A stretch of 64,000 nucleotides of DNA from Planotetraspora mira (GCF_016863275.1 NZ_BOOO01000034.1:62001-126000), one strand, 5' to 3'; positions 24,049-33,217 are shown, counted from the first letter of the stretch. The notes: generated by a model from the letters alone, not told the origin. Translations and numbers: made by a program.

Positions 24049-25561
24049 ACCGCTGACCTTCGACGACGTCATCCAGGTCGCCAGGCACGGCGGGTCCGTG
24101 CGGCTGACGGACGACGCGCTGGCGGAGATGGCCGCCTCCCGTGGACGGATCGAGGACCTCGCCGAGGCCGACACCCCGGCCTACGGCGTCTCCACGGGCT
24201 TCGGCGCCCTGGCCACGCGGCACATCGACCCCGCGCTGCGGGCACAACTCCAGCGCAGCCTCATCCGCTCGCACGCCGCCGGATCCGGCCCCGAGGTGGA
24301 GACCGAGGTGACGCGGGCGATGATGCTGCTGCGCCTGCACACGCTCGCCACCGGGCACACCGGGGTGCGCCAGAAGACGGCCCGCGTCCTGGAGTCCCTG
24401 CTCAACGCGGGGATCACGCCCGTGGTCCACGAGTACGGCAGCCTCGGCTGCTCGGGTGACCTCGCCCCGCTCTCCCACGTCGCGCTGACGCTCATGGGCG
24501 AAGGAGTCGTCCGTACGGCGGACGGCCAGGTGAAGCCGGCCGAGGAGGCGCTGAAGCAGAGCGGCATCGAGCCGGTCGAGCTCGCCGCCAAGGAGGGGCT
24601 CGCCCTCGTCAACGGCACGGACGGCATGCTGGGCATGCTGGTCCTGGCCATCGACGACCTGATCAAGCTGCTCAAGACCGCCGACATCAGCGCCGCGATG
24701 AGCGTCGAGGCGCTGCTCGGCACCGACGCCGTCTTCGCCGCCGACCTGCAGGCGCTGCGCCCGCACCCCGGCCAGGCGGCGGCCGCGGCCAACATGCGAG
24801 GCCTCCTCGAGGGCTCGGGGATCATGGAGTCGCACCGTGACGGTTCCTGCACCCGGGTCCAGGACGCCTACTCCCTGCGCTGCGCGCCGCAGGTCGCCGG
24901 CGCGGCCAGGGACACGGTCGCCCACGCCGCCACCGTCGCCGCGCGCGAACTGGCCAGCGCGATCGACAACCCGGTGGTCCTCGCCGACGGCCGGGTCGAG
25001 TCCAACGGCAACTTCCACGGCGCCCCCGTGGCGTACGTCCTGGACTTCCTGGCGATCGCGGTCGCCGACCTCGCGTCGATCGCGGAACGGCGGACCGACC
25101 GGATGCTCGACGTGGCGCGCAGCCACGGGCTTCCCGCGTTCCTGGCCGGCGACCCCGGCGTGGACTCCGGCCACATGATCGCCCAGTACACGCAGGCCGC
25201 CATCGTCTCCGAGCTCAAGCGGCTGGCCGTGCCGGCGAGCGTCGACTCGATCCCGAGCTCCGCGATGCAGGAGGACCACGTCTCCATGGGCTGGTCGGCC
25301 GGCCGCAAGCTGCGGCGGGCGATCGACGGGCTCACCCGCGTGCTGGCCATCGAGGTGCTGACGGCCGCCAGGGCGCTCGACCTGCGCGCGCCGCACCTGC
25401 CCGCCGCCGGGACGGGCGCGGTGGTCGCGCTGCTGCGCGAGTCGGTCGCCGGGCCGGGGCCCGACCGGTTCCTCGCCCCCGAGATCGAGGCCGTCGTCGA
25501 TCTCGTCGCGAGCGGCGCGGTGGTCTCCGCCGCGGAGTCCGTCACCGGCCCGCTGTCCTGA
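24014..25561 (+). CDS. hutH: Histidine ammonia-lyase
   Basis: A 515-residue aromatic amino acid lyase that removes ammonia from histidine to give urocanate, the first step of histidine breakdown. The self-made MIO cofactor comes from Cys146-Ser147-Gly148 in GSLGCSGDLAPLS; the CSG variant is also found in Streptomyces HutH. Further family motifs are YGVSTGFGALA, RSLIRSHAAG, GTDGMLGMLV, RVQDAYSLRCAPQV and SIPSSAMQEDHVSMG. ATG 24014 follows GGGAGAG. No hutU, hutI or hutF is in the window. Confidence 0.93.
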   Translation: MHDSEATAVGPEPLTFDDVIQVARHGGSVRLTDDALAEMAASRGRIEDLAEADTPAYGVSTGFGALATRHIDPALRAQLQRSLIRSHAAGSGPEVETEVTRAMMLLRLHTLATGHTGVRQKTARVLESLLNAGITPVVHEYGSLGCSGDLAPLSHVALTLMGEGVVRTADGQVKPAEEALKQSGIEPVELAAKEGLALVNGTDGMLGMLVLAIDDLIKLLKTADISAAMSVEALLGTDAVFAADLQALRPHPGQAAAAANMRGLLEGSGIMESHRDGSCTRVQDAYSLRCAPQVAGAARDTVAHAATVAARELASAIDNPVVLADGRVESNGNFHGAPVAYVLDFLAIAVADLASIAERRTDRMLDVARSHGLPAFLAGDPGVDSGHMIAQYTQAAIVSELKRLAVPASVDSIPSSAMQEDHVSMGWSAGRKLRRAIDGLTRVLAIEVLTAARALDLRAPHLPAAGTGAVVALLRESVAGPGPDRFLAPEIEAVVDLVASGAVVSAAESVTGPLS

Positions 25562-25571
25562 GACCCTCCGG

Positions 25572-25799
25572 TCAGCGCCAGTAGTTGTTGGCCGCGGCGA
25601 TGGTGGCGAACTCGATCGAGATCACGTGCGCGGCGGAGGTCCGCGTGTCGGGGTCCGCGGCGTTCTCGCCGCGGCCCCGCCGGAGGATCTCGGCCTCCGG
25701 CTGGATCGCGTGAATCGTGTTCCTGGCGATCAGGACGGCCAGGGCCCGCCCGTCCTCAGGGCTCGCGGTGATCAGGGAGTTGCCTGGTACGAGTTCCAT
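25572..25799 (-). CDS. Small hypothetical protein
   Basis: About 75 residues (MELVPGNSLITASPEDGRAL onward) ending in SIEFATIAAANNYWR. ATG 25799 is preferred because GGGGGCG precedes it; the frame is open from 25832. It is convergent with hutH, 10 bp away. No domain recognised; the sequence is compositionally normal for this chromosome. Confidence 0.5.
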   Translation of the reverse strand: MELVPGNSLITASPEDGRALAVLIARNTIHAIQPEAEILRRGRGENAADPDTRTSAAHVISIEFATIAAANNYWR

Positions 25800-25923
25800 C
25801 ACGCCCCCGGGCATATCGCAGAGTGTCACCATATGAAGGCGTATGGTAACCGATCTGCAAGAGGGGCACGGCCGGTGGGGATGCCGGCCGTACCTCTTCT
25901 CGTGCCGTCGCGGGTGAAAGGGG

Positions 25924-27147
25924 TCAGCCGGCCGCGGCGACCACCTCGACCTCGATGAGCAGACCCGGCTGGAACAGGCGGGACACCTCCACGGTGGTGC
26001 TGGCCGGGGGCTCGCCGGTGAAGTACCGGCTCCGGACGTCGCCGTACTCGCGCAGCAGCGACATGTCGGTCAGGAACGTCCGCACGTGCAGCACCCGGTC
26101 GAACGACGAGCCCTGGTCCTCGAGGATGCGCTCGAGGTTGCCGAGGATGAACTCGCTCTGGCGTGCCATGTCGCCCTCGCCCACGACCTCGCCCTTCTCG
26201 TCCAGGGCGACCTGGCCGGACACGAAGAGGAGATCACCCGTCCGGGTGGCGTGCGAGTAGTACCCGTTGGTGGCGGGGACGGCCGGCGGGTTGATCTTCA
26301 GCACCGCCGGGGCCGCCGCTTCGGGCGAGGGACCCTCCAACGGCGCGGTGAAGATCGCGGTGATGTCCTGGCCGCCGAGCCCGGCCCCGGCGGCCTGGGC
26401 CAGCCGGTCCCTGGCCGACGACGTCACGGTCTGCACGGCGCCCGGTCCTTCGGTGGCCAGCCGCAGATCCTTGGCCGCCAACCCGAGCGAGTAGCCGGTC
26501 GCCGGCGGTCCCGACTCGATCGCGGGACGGAGGCGCTCGACGAGCGCCGCGAGAGCGGTGCCCGACAGCGTGTCGAGGAAGACCGAACGATCCAGTTCCA
26601 GGGCCTCCGCGTAGGCCAGGTTCTCCGCCAGCATGACCTGGGCCGACACGGAAGCGCTCATCACGGCGAGCTTCAGCGCCGCCCCCGCGCCGAGGGGACC
26701 GGCCTCCCTGATCGTCCCGAAGATCGTCAGCACGTCGCGGACGCGGGCGAGATCCTCCGGCGCGCCTCCCGCGAGGACCGCCAGCGTGCCCGCGGCCGCC
26801 GGTTGCAGGCTGCCGAGAACGGGAGCGTCGACGAGCCGTACGGACTCGGGGAGCAGGTCGCGCAGCCGCGCCACCGCCTCCGGCCCGATGGTGGACATCT
26901 CCACGAACACCGTCCCGGGCCGCAGCCCCGGCAGCGCGGCCCTGGCCACCTCGTCCACGGCCGCGGGATCGCTGAGCATCGTCACGACCAGGTCGGCGTC
27001 CGCCACGGCCTCGGCGGGGGAGGAGGCCGTCTGCGCGCCGGGAAGCTCTTTCCGCGTCCGGTTCCACACGGTCACCTTGTGGCCGGCGTCCACGAGCCGC
27101 CCGGCCATGAGGGCGCCCATGCGCCCCAATCCAAGGAAAGCAATCAT
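25924..27147 (-). CDS. NAD(P)-dependent beta-hydroxyacid dehydrogenase fused to RidA
   Basis: A 407-residue two-domain protein. Residues 1-~275 are a 3-hydroxyisobutyrate-dehydrogenase-type reductase: Rossmann motif FLGLGRMGALMAGRLVDAGH, the loop FVEMSTIGPEA, substrate region VDAPVLGS and catalytic lysine in GAGAALKLAVMSAS. Residues ~285-407 are a complete RidA/YjgF domain (GYYSHATRTGDLLFVSGQVA, LEDQGSSFDRVLHVRTFLTD, PASTTVEVSRL) with the conserved arginine and glutamate. Such a fusion suggests a reductase and enamine/imine deaminase working on the same reactive intermediate. It is divergent from a LysR gene, the probable regulator. No clear ribosome-binding site precedes ATG 27147. Confidence 0.85.
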   Translation of the reverse strand: MIAFLGLGRMGALMAGRLVDAGHKVTVWNRTRKELPGAQTASSPAEAVADADLVVTMLSDPAAVDEVARAALPGLRPGTVFVEMSTIGPEAVARLRDLLPESVRLVDAPVLGSLQPAAAGTLAVLAGGAPEDLARVRDVLTIFGTIREAGPLGAGAALKLAVMSASVSAQVMLAENLAYAEALELDRSVFLDTLSGTALAALVERLRPAIESGPPATGYSLGLAAKDLRLATEGPGAVQTVTSSARDRLAQAAGAGLGGQDITAIFTAPLEGPSPEAAAPAVLKINPPAVPATNGYYSHATRTGDLLFVSGQVALDEKGEVVGEGDMARQSEFILGNLERILEDQGSSFDRVLHVRTFLTDMSLLREYGDVRSRYFTGEPPASTTVEVSRLFQPGLLIEVEVVAAAG

Positions 27148-27194
27148 GCGTAGACGCTATGTGCGAACCCTCCCATTCCACCAACGAGTAGATT

Positions 27195-27209
27195 GCATGC
27201 GGCGCATGC
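27195..27209. promoter_or_regulatory. Candidate LysR operator
   Basis: GCATGC-GGC-GCATGC, a perfect inverted repeat in the 71-bp gap between the dehydrogenase-RidA gene and the LysR gene. The wider sequence TTGCATGC...GCATGCC approximates a T-N11-A box. Likely site for autoregulation and divergent control. Confidence 0.5.
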
Positions 27210-27218
27210 CTCCCACTC

Positions 27219-28181
27219 ATGGATGGACCGATGCTCGAAACGGACATGCTCCGGCTGCTCGATGTGGTGGCTCGCACGGGCTCCTTCACGGCGGCGGCGC
27301 TGGAGCTCAGCTACACCCAGTCGGCCGTCTCCCGGCGCGTGGCGACGCTGGAGGCCGAGGCGGGCGGCCCGCTCTTCGATCGGCTCCCTCGTGGCGTACG
27401 GCTCACGCCCGCCGGCCACGCTCTGCACCGGCACGCCTGTGACGTGCTCAAACGTCTCGCGATGGCGGAGGAGGAGTTGGCCGCGATCCAGCGGGGCACG
27501 GGTGGCCGCCTGAGGGTGGGCGCGTTCGCGACGGCCAACGCCGCGCTGGTGCCCGGCGCGCTCCGCGACTTCCGGGCGGCCTTCCCCGGCGTCGACGTCA
27601 GCCTGGTCGAGGGCCTGAGCGGGGAGCTCGTGGAGGGCGTCAGGGACGGCATGATCGACATCGCGGTGGTCAGCGACTACTTCTCGGGCGTGCCGCTCGG
27701 GGAGGAGACCGAGATAACGCCGCTGCTGGAGGACGAACTGCTGATCGCGCTGCCCGCCGACCACCCGCTGGCCGGGGCCGACGTGGTCGACCTGCGCGAT
27801 CTGCGGGACGAGAGCTGGATCGCCGGTGCCCAGCCGGACGGCGCCACGACGCTCGGCGAGGCGTGCGCCCGGGCGGGATTCACCCCCCGCGTCGAGGTCC
27901 GGATCGGCGAATGGACGGGCAAGCTCGGATACGTGGCCGCCGGGCTCGGGATCACGATGGTGCCCGCCATCGCGGCGCCGGCCGTACGGGCCGATCTGGC
28001 GCTGCGACCGCTCGGCGACTTCGCGCCGCGCCGGACCGTATACGCGGCGCTGCCGCGCCCCGCGACGGCATCGGCCCGGGCGCTCCTGGACTTCCTCCGG
28101 CATGGCCTTCCACACCTGGCGGGCTCACCTCCGCCGGAGCCGGTGGACCCGCCCGACGCGGCCGCCGGGCGTTTCGCCTGA
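27219..28181 (+). CDS. LysR-family transcriptional regulator
   Basis: A 320-residue regulator with N-terminal helix-turn-helix (LLDVVARTGSFTAAALELSY, TQSAVSRRVATLEAEAGGPL) and a periplasmic-binding-protein-like effector domain (GRLRVGAFATANAALVPGAL, GYVAAGLGITMVPAIAAP). ATG 27219 is the first start; ATG 27231 is possible. It is divergent from the dehydrogenase-RidA fusion and most likely controls it. Confidence 0.9.
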   Translation: MDGPMLETDMLRLLDVVARTGSFTAAALELSYTQSAVSRRVATLEAEAGGPLFDRLPRGVRLTPAGHALHRHACDVLKRLAMAEEELAAIQRGTGGRLRVGAFATANAALVPGALRDFRAAFPGVDVSLVEGLSGELVEGVRDGMIDIAVVSDYFSGVPLGEETEITPLLEDELLIALPADHPLAGADVVDLRDLRDESWIAGAQPDGATTLGEACARAGFTPRVEVRIGEWTGKLGYVAAGLGITMVPAIAAPAVRADLALRPLGDFAPRRTVYAALPRPATASARALLDFLRHGLPHLAGSPPPEPVDPPDAAAGRFA

Positions 28182-28208
28182 TTGTCCGCTGGTTGGGAGA
28201 ATGAATCC

Positions 28209-29225
28209 GTGTACGACGCCTTCGCTCATATCGGCGGATATCTGGCCACGGGACTCCGCGACGTGACCACCGACCTGGCCGCGCTGGACGGCTCCGGCTG
28301 GTGGGCCGTCGTGGTGTCCTACGAGGGCAAGGTCACCTGCGCGCGGTTCGACGATGTACGGCGCGCTCCGCTGCCGGCCTCGCCGTACCCCTGGCGCGGG
28401 CCGGCCAGGGACACCTGGCGGAGCTCGCTGGATCAGGCCGGTTACGAGCAGGGGGTCCGGCGGATCAGGGACTACATCGAGCAGGGCGAGGTCTACCAGG
28501 CGAACCTCTGCCGGATCCTGTCCGCGCCGCTTCCGCGCCCCGGTGGCCCCGCCGATCCGCTCGCCCTGGCCGTACGGCTGGCGGAGGGCAACCCCGCGCC
28601 CTACGCCGCGGTGATCGACGTCCCTGGCCTCGCGGTGGTGTCCGCCTCGCCGGAGCTGTTCCTCTCGCGCAGGGACGACGTGGTCGAGTCGCGGCCGATC
28701 AAGGGCACCGGGGCGACCGCGGGCGACCTTCTCGAAAAGGACTATCCCGAGAACCTCATGATCGTGGATCTCGTCCGGAACGACCTCGGCCGGGTGGCCG
28801 AGGTAGGCTCTGTGTCGGTGCCCTCACTCTTCGAGATCGAGGAGCACCCCGGGCTGGTGCACCTGGTGTCGACGGTGCGGGCGAGACCGGCGGACGGGAT
28901 CGGCTGGCCCGAGCTGTTCGCCGCGACCTTCCCTCCCGGTTCGGTGACGGGAGCGCCGAAATCTTCGGCGCTGCGCATCATCAACGAGCTCGAACCCGAG
29001 CCCCGGGGCCCATACTGTGGGGCGGTGGGCTGGGTCGACGCCGACCGCCGCGAGGCGGCGCTGGCCGTCGGAATCCGGACCTTCTGGATCGAGCACGACA
29101 CGATCCGGTTCGGCACGGGGGCGGGGATCACGTGGGGCTCCGATCCCCGGCTGGAGTGGAACGAGACCGAGCTCAAGGCCGCCCGGCTCATCGGACTCGC
29201 CTCACGGAACGATCCGGAACCATAG
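28209..29225 (+). CDS. pabB: Aminodeoxychorismate synthase component I (chorismate-binding)
   Basis: A 338-residue chorismate-binding enzyme. The active-site segments IEQGEVYQANLCR, SASPELFLSR, SRPIKGTGATAGD, NLMIVDLVRNDLGRVAEVGS and FPPGSVTGAPKSSAL match the pabB/trpE family. The PIKGT lysine motif points to PabB rather than TrpE. It makes 4-amino-4-deoxychorismate from chorismate with ammonia from a glutaminase subunit (not in the window). GTG 28209 follows GGGAGA. The next gene encodes the PabC lyase, confirming a role in p-aminobenzoate and folate synthesis. Confidence 0.88.
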   Translation: MYDAFAHIGGYLATGLRDVTTDLAALDGSGWWAVVVSYEGKVTCARFDDVRRAPLPASPYPWRGPARDTWRSSLDQAGYEQGVRRIRDYIEQGEVYQANLCRILSAPLPRPGGPADPLALAVRLAEGNPAPYAAVIDVPGLAVVSASPELFLSRRDDVVESRPIKGTGATAGDLLEKDYPENLMIVDLVRNDLGRVAEVGSVSVPSLFEIEEHPGLVHLVSTVRARPADGIGWPELFAATFPPGSVTGAPKSSALRIINELEPEPRGPYCGAVGWVDADRREAALAVGIRTFWIEHDTIRFGTGAGITWGSDPRLEWNETELKAARLIGLASRNDPEP

Positions 29226-29239
29226 AGATGGAGTTGGAG

Positions 29240-30070
29240 ATGGCTGTACCCATCTGGGTGAACGGGGACCTCGTGGACCCCGAGAAGGCTGTGGTCTCGG
29301 TGTTCGACCACGGGCTCATGGTCGGCGACGGCGTGTTCGAGACGATCAAGAGCGTCGAGGGCGTGGCCTTCGCGCTCACCCGCCACCTCGACCGGCTGGC
29401 GCTGTCGGCCAAGCGGATGGACCTCCCCGAACCGGACGTGGCCTCGATCGCCGACGGCGTGCGCCGCTGTCTCGCCGCCGCCCCCAAGTGGCCGCTGGCC
29501 AGGATCAGGATCACCTACACGAGCGGGCCGGGCCCGCTGGGGTCGGACCGGGGCTCGGACGGGCCCAGTGTGATCATCATCGTCGGCGAGCAGAAGCCGT
29601 TCCCGGCGACCGGGGACGTCACCGTCGTGCCGTGGCCCCGCAACGAGCGCGGCGCGCTCGCGGGCGTCAAGAGCACGTCCTACGGCGACAACGCCAAGGC
29701 GCTCGCGTACGCCAAGGAGCGCGGCGGCGGCGAGGCGATCTTCGAGAACCTGGCCGGCGACCTGTGCGAGGGCACCGGAAGCAACATCTTCATCGTGACC
29801 GGCGGACGGCTGATCACGCCGACGCTGGCCTCCGGCTGCCTGGCCGGGGTCACCCGCGCGCTCACGCTGGAGTGGTACGGCGGCGAGGAGGCCGACGTGC
29901 CGATCTCGGCGTTGTACGAGGCCGAGGAGGCGTTCCTGACCTCCACCACGCGGGACGTCCAGCCGATCCACCTCGTGAACGGCACCGCGCTGCCGCAGGC
30001 GCCCGGCCCGATCACGCTGGCGGCCATGAAGGCGTTCGCCGAGCGGTCCGCCGCAGACATCGACCCCTGA
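29240..30070 (+). CDS. pabC: Aminodeoxychorismate lyase (class IV aminotransferase fold)
   Basis: A 276-residue PLP enzyme. The N-terminus IWVNGDLVD, the segment DHGLMVGDGVFETIK, the catalytic lysine Lys144 in GVKSTSYGDNAKAL and the cofactor-binding EGTGSNIFIV are family hallmarks. Position 14 bp after pabB favours 4-amino-4-deoxychorismate lyase (giving p-aminobenzoate) over D-amino acid transaminase. ATG 29240 is chosen for its spacing to GGAG; ATG 29228 is in frame. Confidence 0.87.
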   Translation: MAVPIWVNGDLVDPEKAVVSVFDHGLMVGDGVFETIKSVEGVAFALTRHLDRLALSAKRMDLPEPDVASIADGVRRCLAAAPKWPLARIRITYTSGPGPLGSDRGSDGPSVIIIVGEQKPFPATGDVTVVPWPRNERGALAGVKSTSYGDNAKALAYAKERGGGEAIFENLAGDLCEGTGSNIFIVTGGRLITPTLASGCLAGVTRALTLEWYGGEEADVPISALYEAEEAFLTSTTRDVQPIHLVNGTALPQAPGPITLAAMKAFAERSAADIDP

Positions 30071-30085
30071 GGCCGATCTCCTCGA

Positions 30086-31516
30086 TCAGGCCCCGCCGTA
30101 CGAGTGCTGGGTCTGCGCGTTGAGCTCCGTCATCCGGACCGACTTCGCGGGATCGGTGAGAGGGTCGTCGACGCGCAGGACGTCGAGGCCCTTGGTGATG
30201 TCGCTCGAGTAGATGTAGCCGTTGTAGTAGTACGCCGACCAGGAGCCGCCGAGGTGGAGGCCGGGCTTCAGCGGCCCCCGCTCGAAGTAGGCGATCTCCT
30301 CCGGATGGTCGGAGTCGGTGAAGTCGAAGACCGAGACGCCGCCCATGTACCAGGCCTGGACCATGATGTCCCGGCCTGGGACCGGGATCAGCGACCCGTT
30401 GTGGGCCACGCAGTTCTCCTCCGCCGTCTGGATGCGGGGGATCTTGAAGTAGCCGCGCCGTACGAGCTCGTGATCGGGCGTGATCTCGTAGACCGCGTCG
30501 GCGCCCTTGGTGGGCTCGCCTGACGCGCCGCACGTGGCGGCGATCCCGCCGCCGAGCTCGTCGCTGAAGACGAGCTTGGTCCCGGCGTCGTTGAACGTCG
30601 CGGAGTGCCAGATGGAGAAGTTCTCCTTGTCGCTCACCGACTGGAGCAGACGAGGCTTCACCGGGTCGGAGATGTCCAGCAGGATGCCGTCGCCGAAGCA
30701 CGCGCCGGCCGCCAGGCCCTTCTCCGGGTAGACCGTGATGTCGTGGCATCCGGCCGACGGGAAGTCCGAGTCCTCGTCGATCACCCGGTCCTTGAGGATC
30801 TCGGGCTTGGCCACGACCCGCGCGCTCGCGGGTTCGCCGACCGGGACCTCGACGATGGAGATGTTCTCGTGCGGGGGAGGGCAGCCCTTGGAACCCGGCA
30901 TCGGACCGGGAGAGGACACGTAGAGGTAGAGCGTGCCGGCGTCCTTCCCGGGGACGATCGCGTGGGTGTGCGAGCCGCATTCGGTCTGGACGGCGGAGAC
31001 GTACCTGGGATGGGTCTTGTCCGAGATGTCGAAGATCCGGATGCCCTCCCATTCGGCGTCGTCCAAGGGGTCGGCCGGCGTGCTCGCGCAGGTGTCATCG
31101 GACCGGGGCTCGTCGACCGAGAGGAACAGCAGGTCTCCGGATACGGAGATGTCGTTCTGCCCGCCCGGGCACTCGACCTGGGCCACCGCCTTGGGACGAG
31201 TGGGGTCGCCGATGTCGTGGACGGTGAACCCCTCGTAGTTGCCGACGAAGGCGTAGTTCCCCTGGAACGCCAGGTCGGTTCCCCATGCCTCAGGCCCGTT
31301 GAAGGGCGCGTGCAGGGGCACGTTGGCGATCACCTTCATGTTGGGGCTGTGGCCGATCTCGTCCTCGCCGAGATCGGACACCGTCGTGGCCGCAGGCGTG
31401 CCCGTCGGCCTCGCGGACAGCGCGGACCGCGTCGGCGACGGGGATTCGGCCGTCGTGCACCCGGCGGCCGGGATGAGGACGGCGGCCAGAACGGCCGCGG
31501 CGATCGGTCGTTTCAC
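30086..31516 (-). CDS. LVIVD-repeat secreted lipoprotein
   Basis: A 476-residue lipoprotein: signal KRPIAAAVLAAVLIPAAGC with lipobox cysteine near residue 20, then a Ser/Thr/Pro linker, then a propeller of repeats of the LVIVD type (GFTVHDIGDPTRPKAVAQV, IRIFDISDKTHPRYVSAV, GILLDISDPVKPRLLQSV, VSVFDFTDSDHPEEIAYF). Many cysteines and His-rich CGSHTHAIV, FSIWHSA and LHLGGSW segments may bind ligands or metal. GTG 31516 follows GGGGGCACC. It lies divergent from a DUF305 lipoprotein gene, 31 bp away, and the two probably share a promoter region and surface function. Confidence 0.85.
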   Translation of the reverse strand: MKRPIAAAVLAAVLIPAAGCTTAESPSPTRSALSARPTGTPAATTVSDLGEDEIGHSPNMKVIANVPLHAPFNGPEAWGTDLAFQGNYAFVGNYEGFTVHDIGDPTRPKAVAQVECPGGQNDISVSGDLLFLSVDEPRSDDTCASTPADPLDDAEWEGIRIFDISDKTHPRYVSAVQTECGSHTHAIVPGKDAGTLYLYVSSPGPMPGSKGCPPPHENISIVEVPVGEPASARVVAKPEILKDRVIDEDSDFPSAGCHDITVYPEKGLAAGACFGDGILLDISDPVKPRLLQSVSDKENFSIWHSATFNDAGTKLVFSDELGGGIAATCGASGEPTKGADAVYEITPDHELVRRGYFKIPRIQTAEENCVAHNGSLIPVPGRDIMVQAWYMGGVSVFDFTDSDHPEEIAYFERGPLKPGLHLGGSWSAYYYNGYIYSSDITKGLDVLRVDDPLTDPAKSVRMTELNAQTQHSYGGA

Positions 31517-31547
31517 GGTGCCCCCATGCAGATGAATTTGGTTCAGT

Positions 31548-32207
31548 ATGGAACCTATGTTGGGGAGGCGGGCAGCGTGCGGTGCTTTCGTAACGCTTGC
31601 GCTGATATCGGACGCCGTGCTCGCCGGCTGCTCGTCGGCCGAGCAGTCGACCCCGCTGGTCGCCGGCTCACAGGTGCCGGTCGTCGTTCCCGGCGGGCCG
31701 GGAGAGCCTGGCCGTACGGCAGGGCCGGGGGAGCGCATCGGGGAGTCGGAGGCCAGGGCGGGCGCGGGCGACGTGCGGTTCGCCGAGCTGATGATCCCGC
31801 ACCACCGGCAGGCGCTGGAGATGGCGGCGCTGGCCGCGGACAGGGCCGCCGAGCCTCTCGTCCGGGCCATCGCCGAGCGGATCACCACAGGCCAGGGGCC
31901 GGAGATCGCCGTCATGACGTCGTGGCTCGAGTCGCTCGGCCGCGCGGCTCCCGATGGTCATGATCATGACGAGGCCGGTTACGGCATGGCCACACTGGAG
32001 GAGCTGAACCGTCTGCGGTCGGCCAGGGGCGCGGCCTTCGACGGCTTGTTCCTCCGGCTGATGATCAGGCACCACGAGGGCGCGATCACGATGGCGGCGG
32101 AGGAACTGGGCAAGGGCACCGACCGGGCGATGCGGAAGATGGCGCAGGACGTGCTGTCCGGCCAGCAGATCGAGATCGCCCGGATGCGGGAGATGCAGGC
32201 TCCCTGA
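31548..32207 (+). CDS. DUF305-family lipoprotein
   Basis: A 219-residue exported lipoprotein with signal ending LAGC (Cys28). Two DUF305/ferritin-like helical units follow, marked by MIPHHRQALEMAALA and MIRHHEGAITMAAEEL. The paired histidines in each unit are likely metal ligands, and an HDHDE loop lies between them. Homologues are secreted proteins tied to copper or other metals. Divergent from the LVIVD lipoprotein. ATG 31548 is the first start; ATG 31557 is also possible. Confidence 0.87.
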   Translation: MEPMLGRRAACGAFVTLALISDAVLAGCSSAEQSTPLVAGSQVPVVVPGGPGEPGRTAGPGERIGESEARAGAGDVRFAELMIPHHRQALEMAALAADRAAEPLVRAIAERITTGQGPEIAVMTSWLESLGRAAPDGHDHDEAGYGMATLEELNRLRSARGAAFDGLFLRLMIRHHEGAITMAAEELGKGTDRAMRKMAQDVLSGQQIEIARMREMQAP

Positions 32208-32272
32208 GCCTCGATCATCCGATCAGGAGCTCCCGTCGGCTCGGGTTGCTCCAGTCGGGACCGTCGGCTCGG

Positions 32273-32689
32273 TCAGGAGCTCCAGAGCATGTTGATGAGC
32301 TCTTCGTCGAGATCCATGAAGTCGGTCTCACGACCGGCTGGAACAAGCTCGTAGGTGCGATGGAGGAATTCGGTGAGTGGGGCCAGCGGGACCTCGAAGA
32401 GGGCCTGGCCGAAGGGCGACGTGAGACTGATGTTGAGCGTTCGCTCGCCATCGGCGCGGGCCGGCCAGACCTGAACGTCGCCGTCGCCCACACGCCGGAC
32501 GATGCCGACGGTCAGCAGCTCACGGGCGAAGATCCACTCCACGGGCTCGTCGTTGCCCACGTGGAACGCCATTCTGATGGCGTACGGATCCTCGGCGGTG
32601 TAGCTGAGTCCCGCAAGGAGAGGGACGGTAGCTCGGTCGGGGACCACAAGCCGAAGGCCCAGCTCGGCAGAGACGGTGGTGCTGTGCAT
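32273..32689 (-). CDS. ssgB: SsgA-like sporulation/cell-division protein, probably SsgB
   Basis: A 138-residue protein. TTVSAELGLRLVVPD, YTAEDPYAIRMAFHVG, VEWIFARELLTVGI, GDVQVWPA and DLDEELINMLWSS match the SsgA-like family of sporulating actinomycetes. Length and the full set of motifs fit SsgB, which places FtsZ at sporulation septa. ATG 32689 is chosen because it gives the usual length; the frame extends to GTG 32737. Its presence argues for a spore-forming host. Confidence 0.85.
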   Translation of the reverse strand: MHSTTVSAELGLRLVVPDRATVPLLAGLSYTAEDPYAIRMAFHVGNDEPVEWIFARELLTVGIVRRVGDGDVQVWPARADGERTLNISLTSPFGQALFEVPLAPLTEFLHRTYELVPAGRETDFMDLDEELINMLWSS

Positions 32690-33134
32690 CGTCAGCCAAA
32701 CCTTTTCGTCGTCGGGTCCCCGTATAGGGGCTATCACTGCTTTGTCGGGTTTCGTTCGCCGCTCTTGCTAACGAGGCGAACGAGGAGACCCGTAAGAAAG
32801 ATTCCGCCTCCAGGCCCTTCTGTAACGCAGATCACAGCTTGACATTCGGTCACCTACCTGCGCAAACATCACCATCGGGCGCATCTTTTCTCGGGCTTTA
32901 CCTATCCTTGAACTCTTCCTGGCGGAGCTATTGTGGGCAAATGATCTTACGTCGTGCGTATCGGTCGAGCACGATGCTATGACACCACACCGTCACGCCG
33001 TGGACTCTCCAGGGAACCTTTCGGCGCCTTTGGTGAACATCGGACGATCGGGTCAGCCCGGCCTGCTTTTCGCCAGCACCCCGTAGGTTGCGGTATGGTT
33101 TTCCCCGTCGGCGTCGTGAGGGGCCGGCCATCCC
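32690..33134. other. Intergenic region upstream of ssgB-like gene and tRNA-Val
   Basis: No gene is supported here. It must hold the ssgB promoter (a minus-strand TATACG lies near 32720) and the plus-strand tRNA promoter (a TATGGT hexamer lies near 33100), both weak guesses. A TTGACA at about 32840 has no convincing partner. Confidence 0.4.
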
Positions 33135-33206
33135 GGGCGATTAGCTCAGCGGGAGAGCGCTTCGTTCACACCGAAGAGGTCACTGGTTCGATCCCAGTAT
33201 CGCCCA
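33135..33206 (+). tRNA. tRNA-Val (CAC), integration target
   Basis: A complete cloverleaf: acceptor GGGCGAT with ATCGCCC, D-arm TAGCTCAGCGGGAGAGC, anticodon loop TTCACAC giving CAC, T-arm GGTTCGATCC. CCA is not encoded. The 3' 43 bp from the anticodon loop onward are repeated three more times downstream as attachment sites, so the gene is the insertion target of integrative elements and stays intact at their left end. Confidence 0.96.
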
Positions 33207-33207
33207 C
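33165..33207. repeat. att copy 1 (attL, within tRNA-Val)
   Basis: A 43-bp core from the anticodon loop to one base past the discriminator (TTCACACCGAAGAGG...ATCGCCCAC). Identical copies start at 47731, 48940 and 53356. Being next to the integrase 3' end, it is the left junction of the first element. Confidence 0.93.
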
Positions 33208-33217
33208 GCAGGTCAGA

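Noticed and set aside
32222-32290. TCAGGAGCTCC and TCGGCTCGG repeated near the DUF305/ssgB junction
   Set aside because: Very short imperfect duplications without symmetry or position suggesting regulation.
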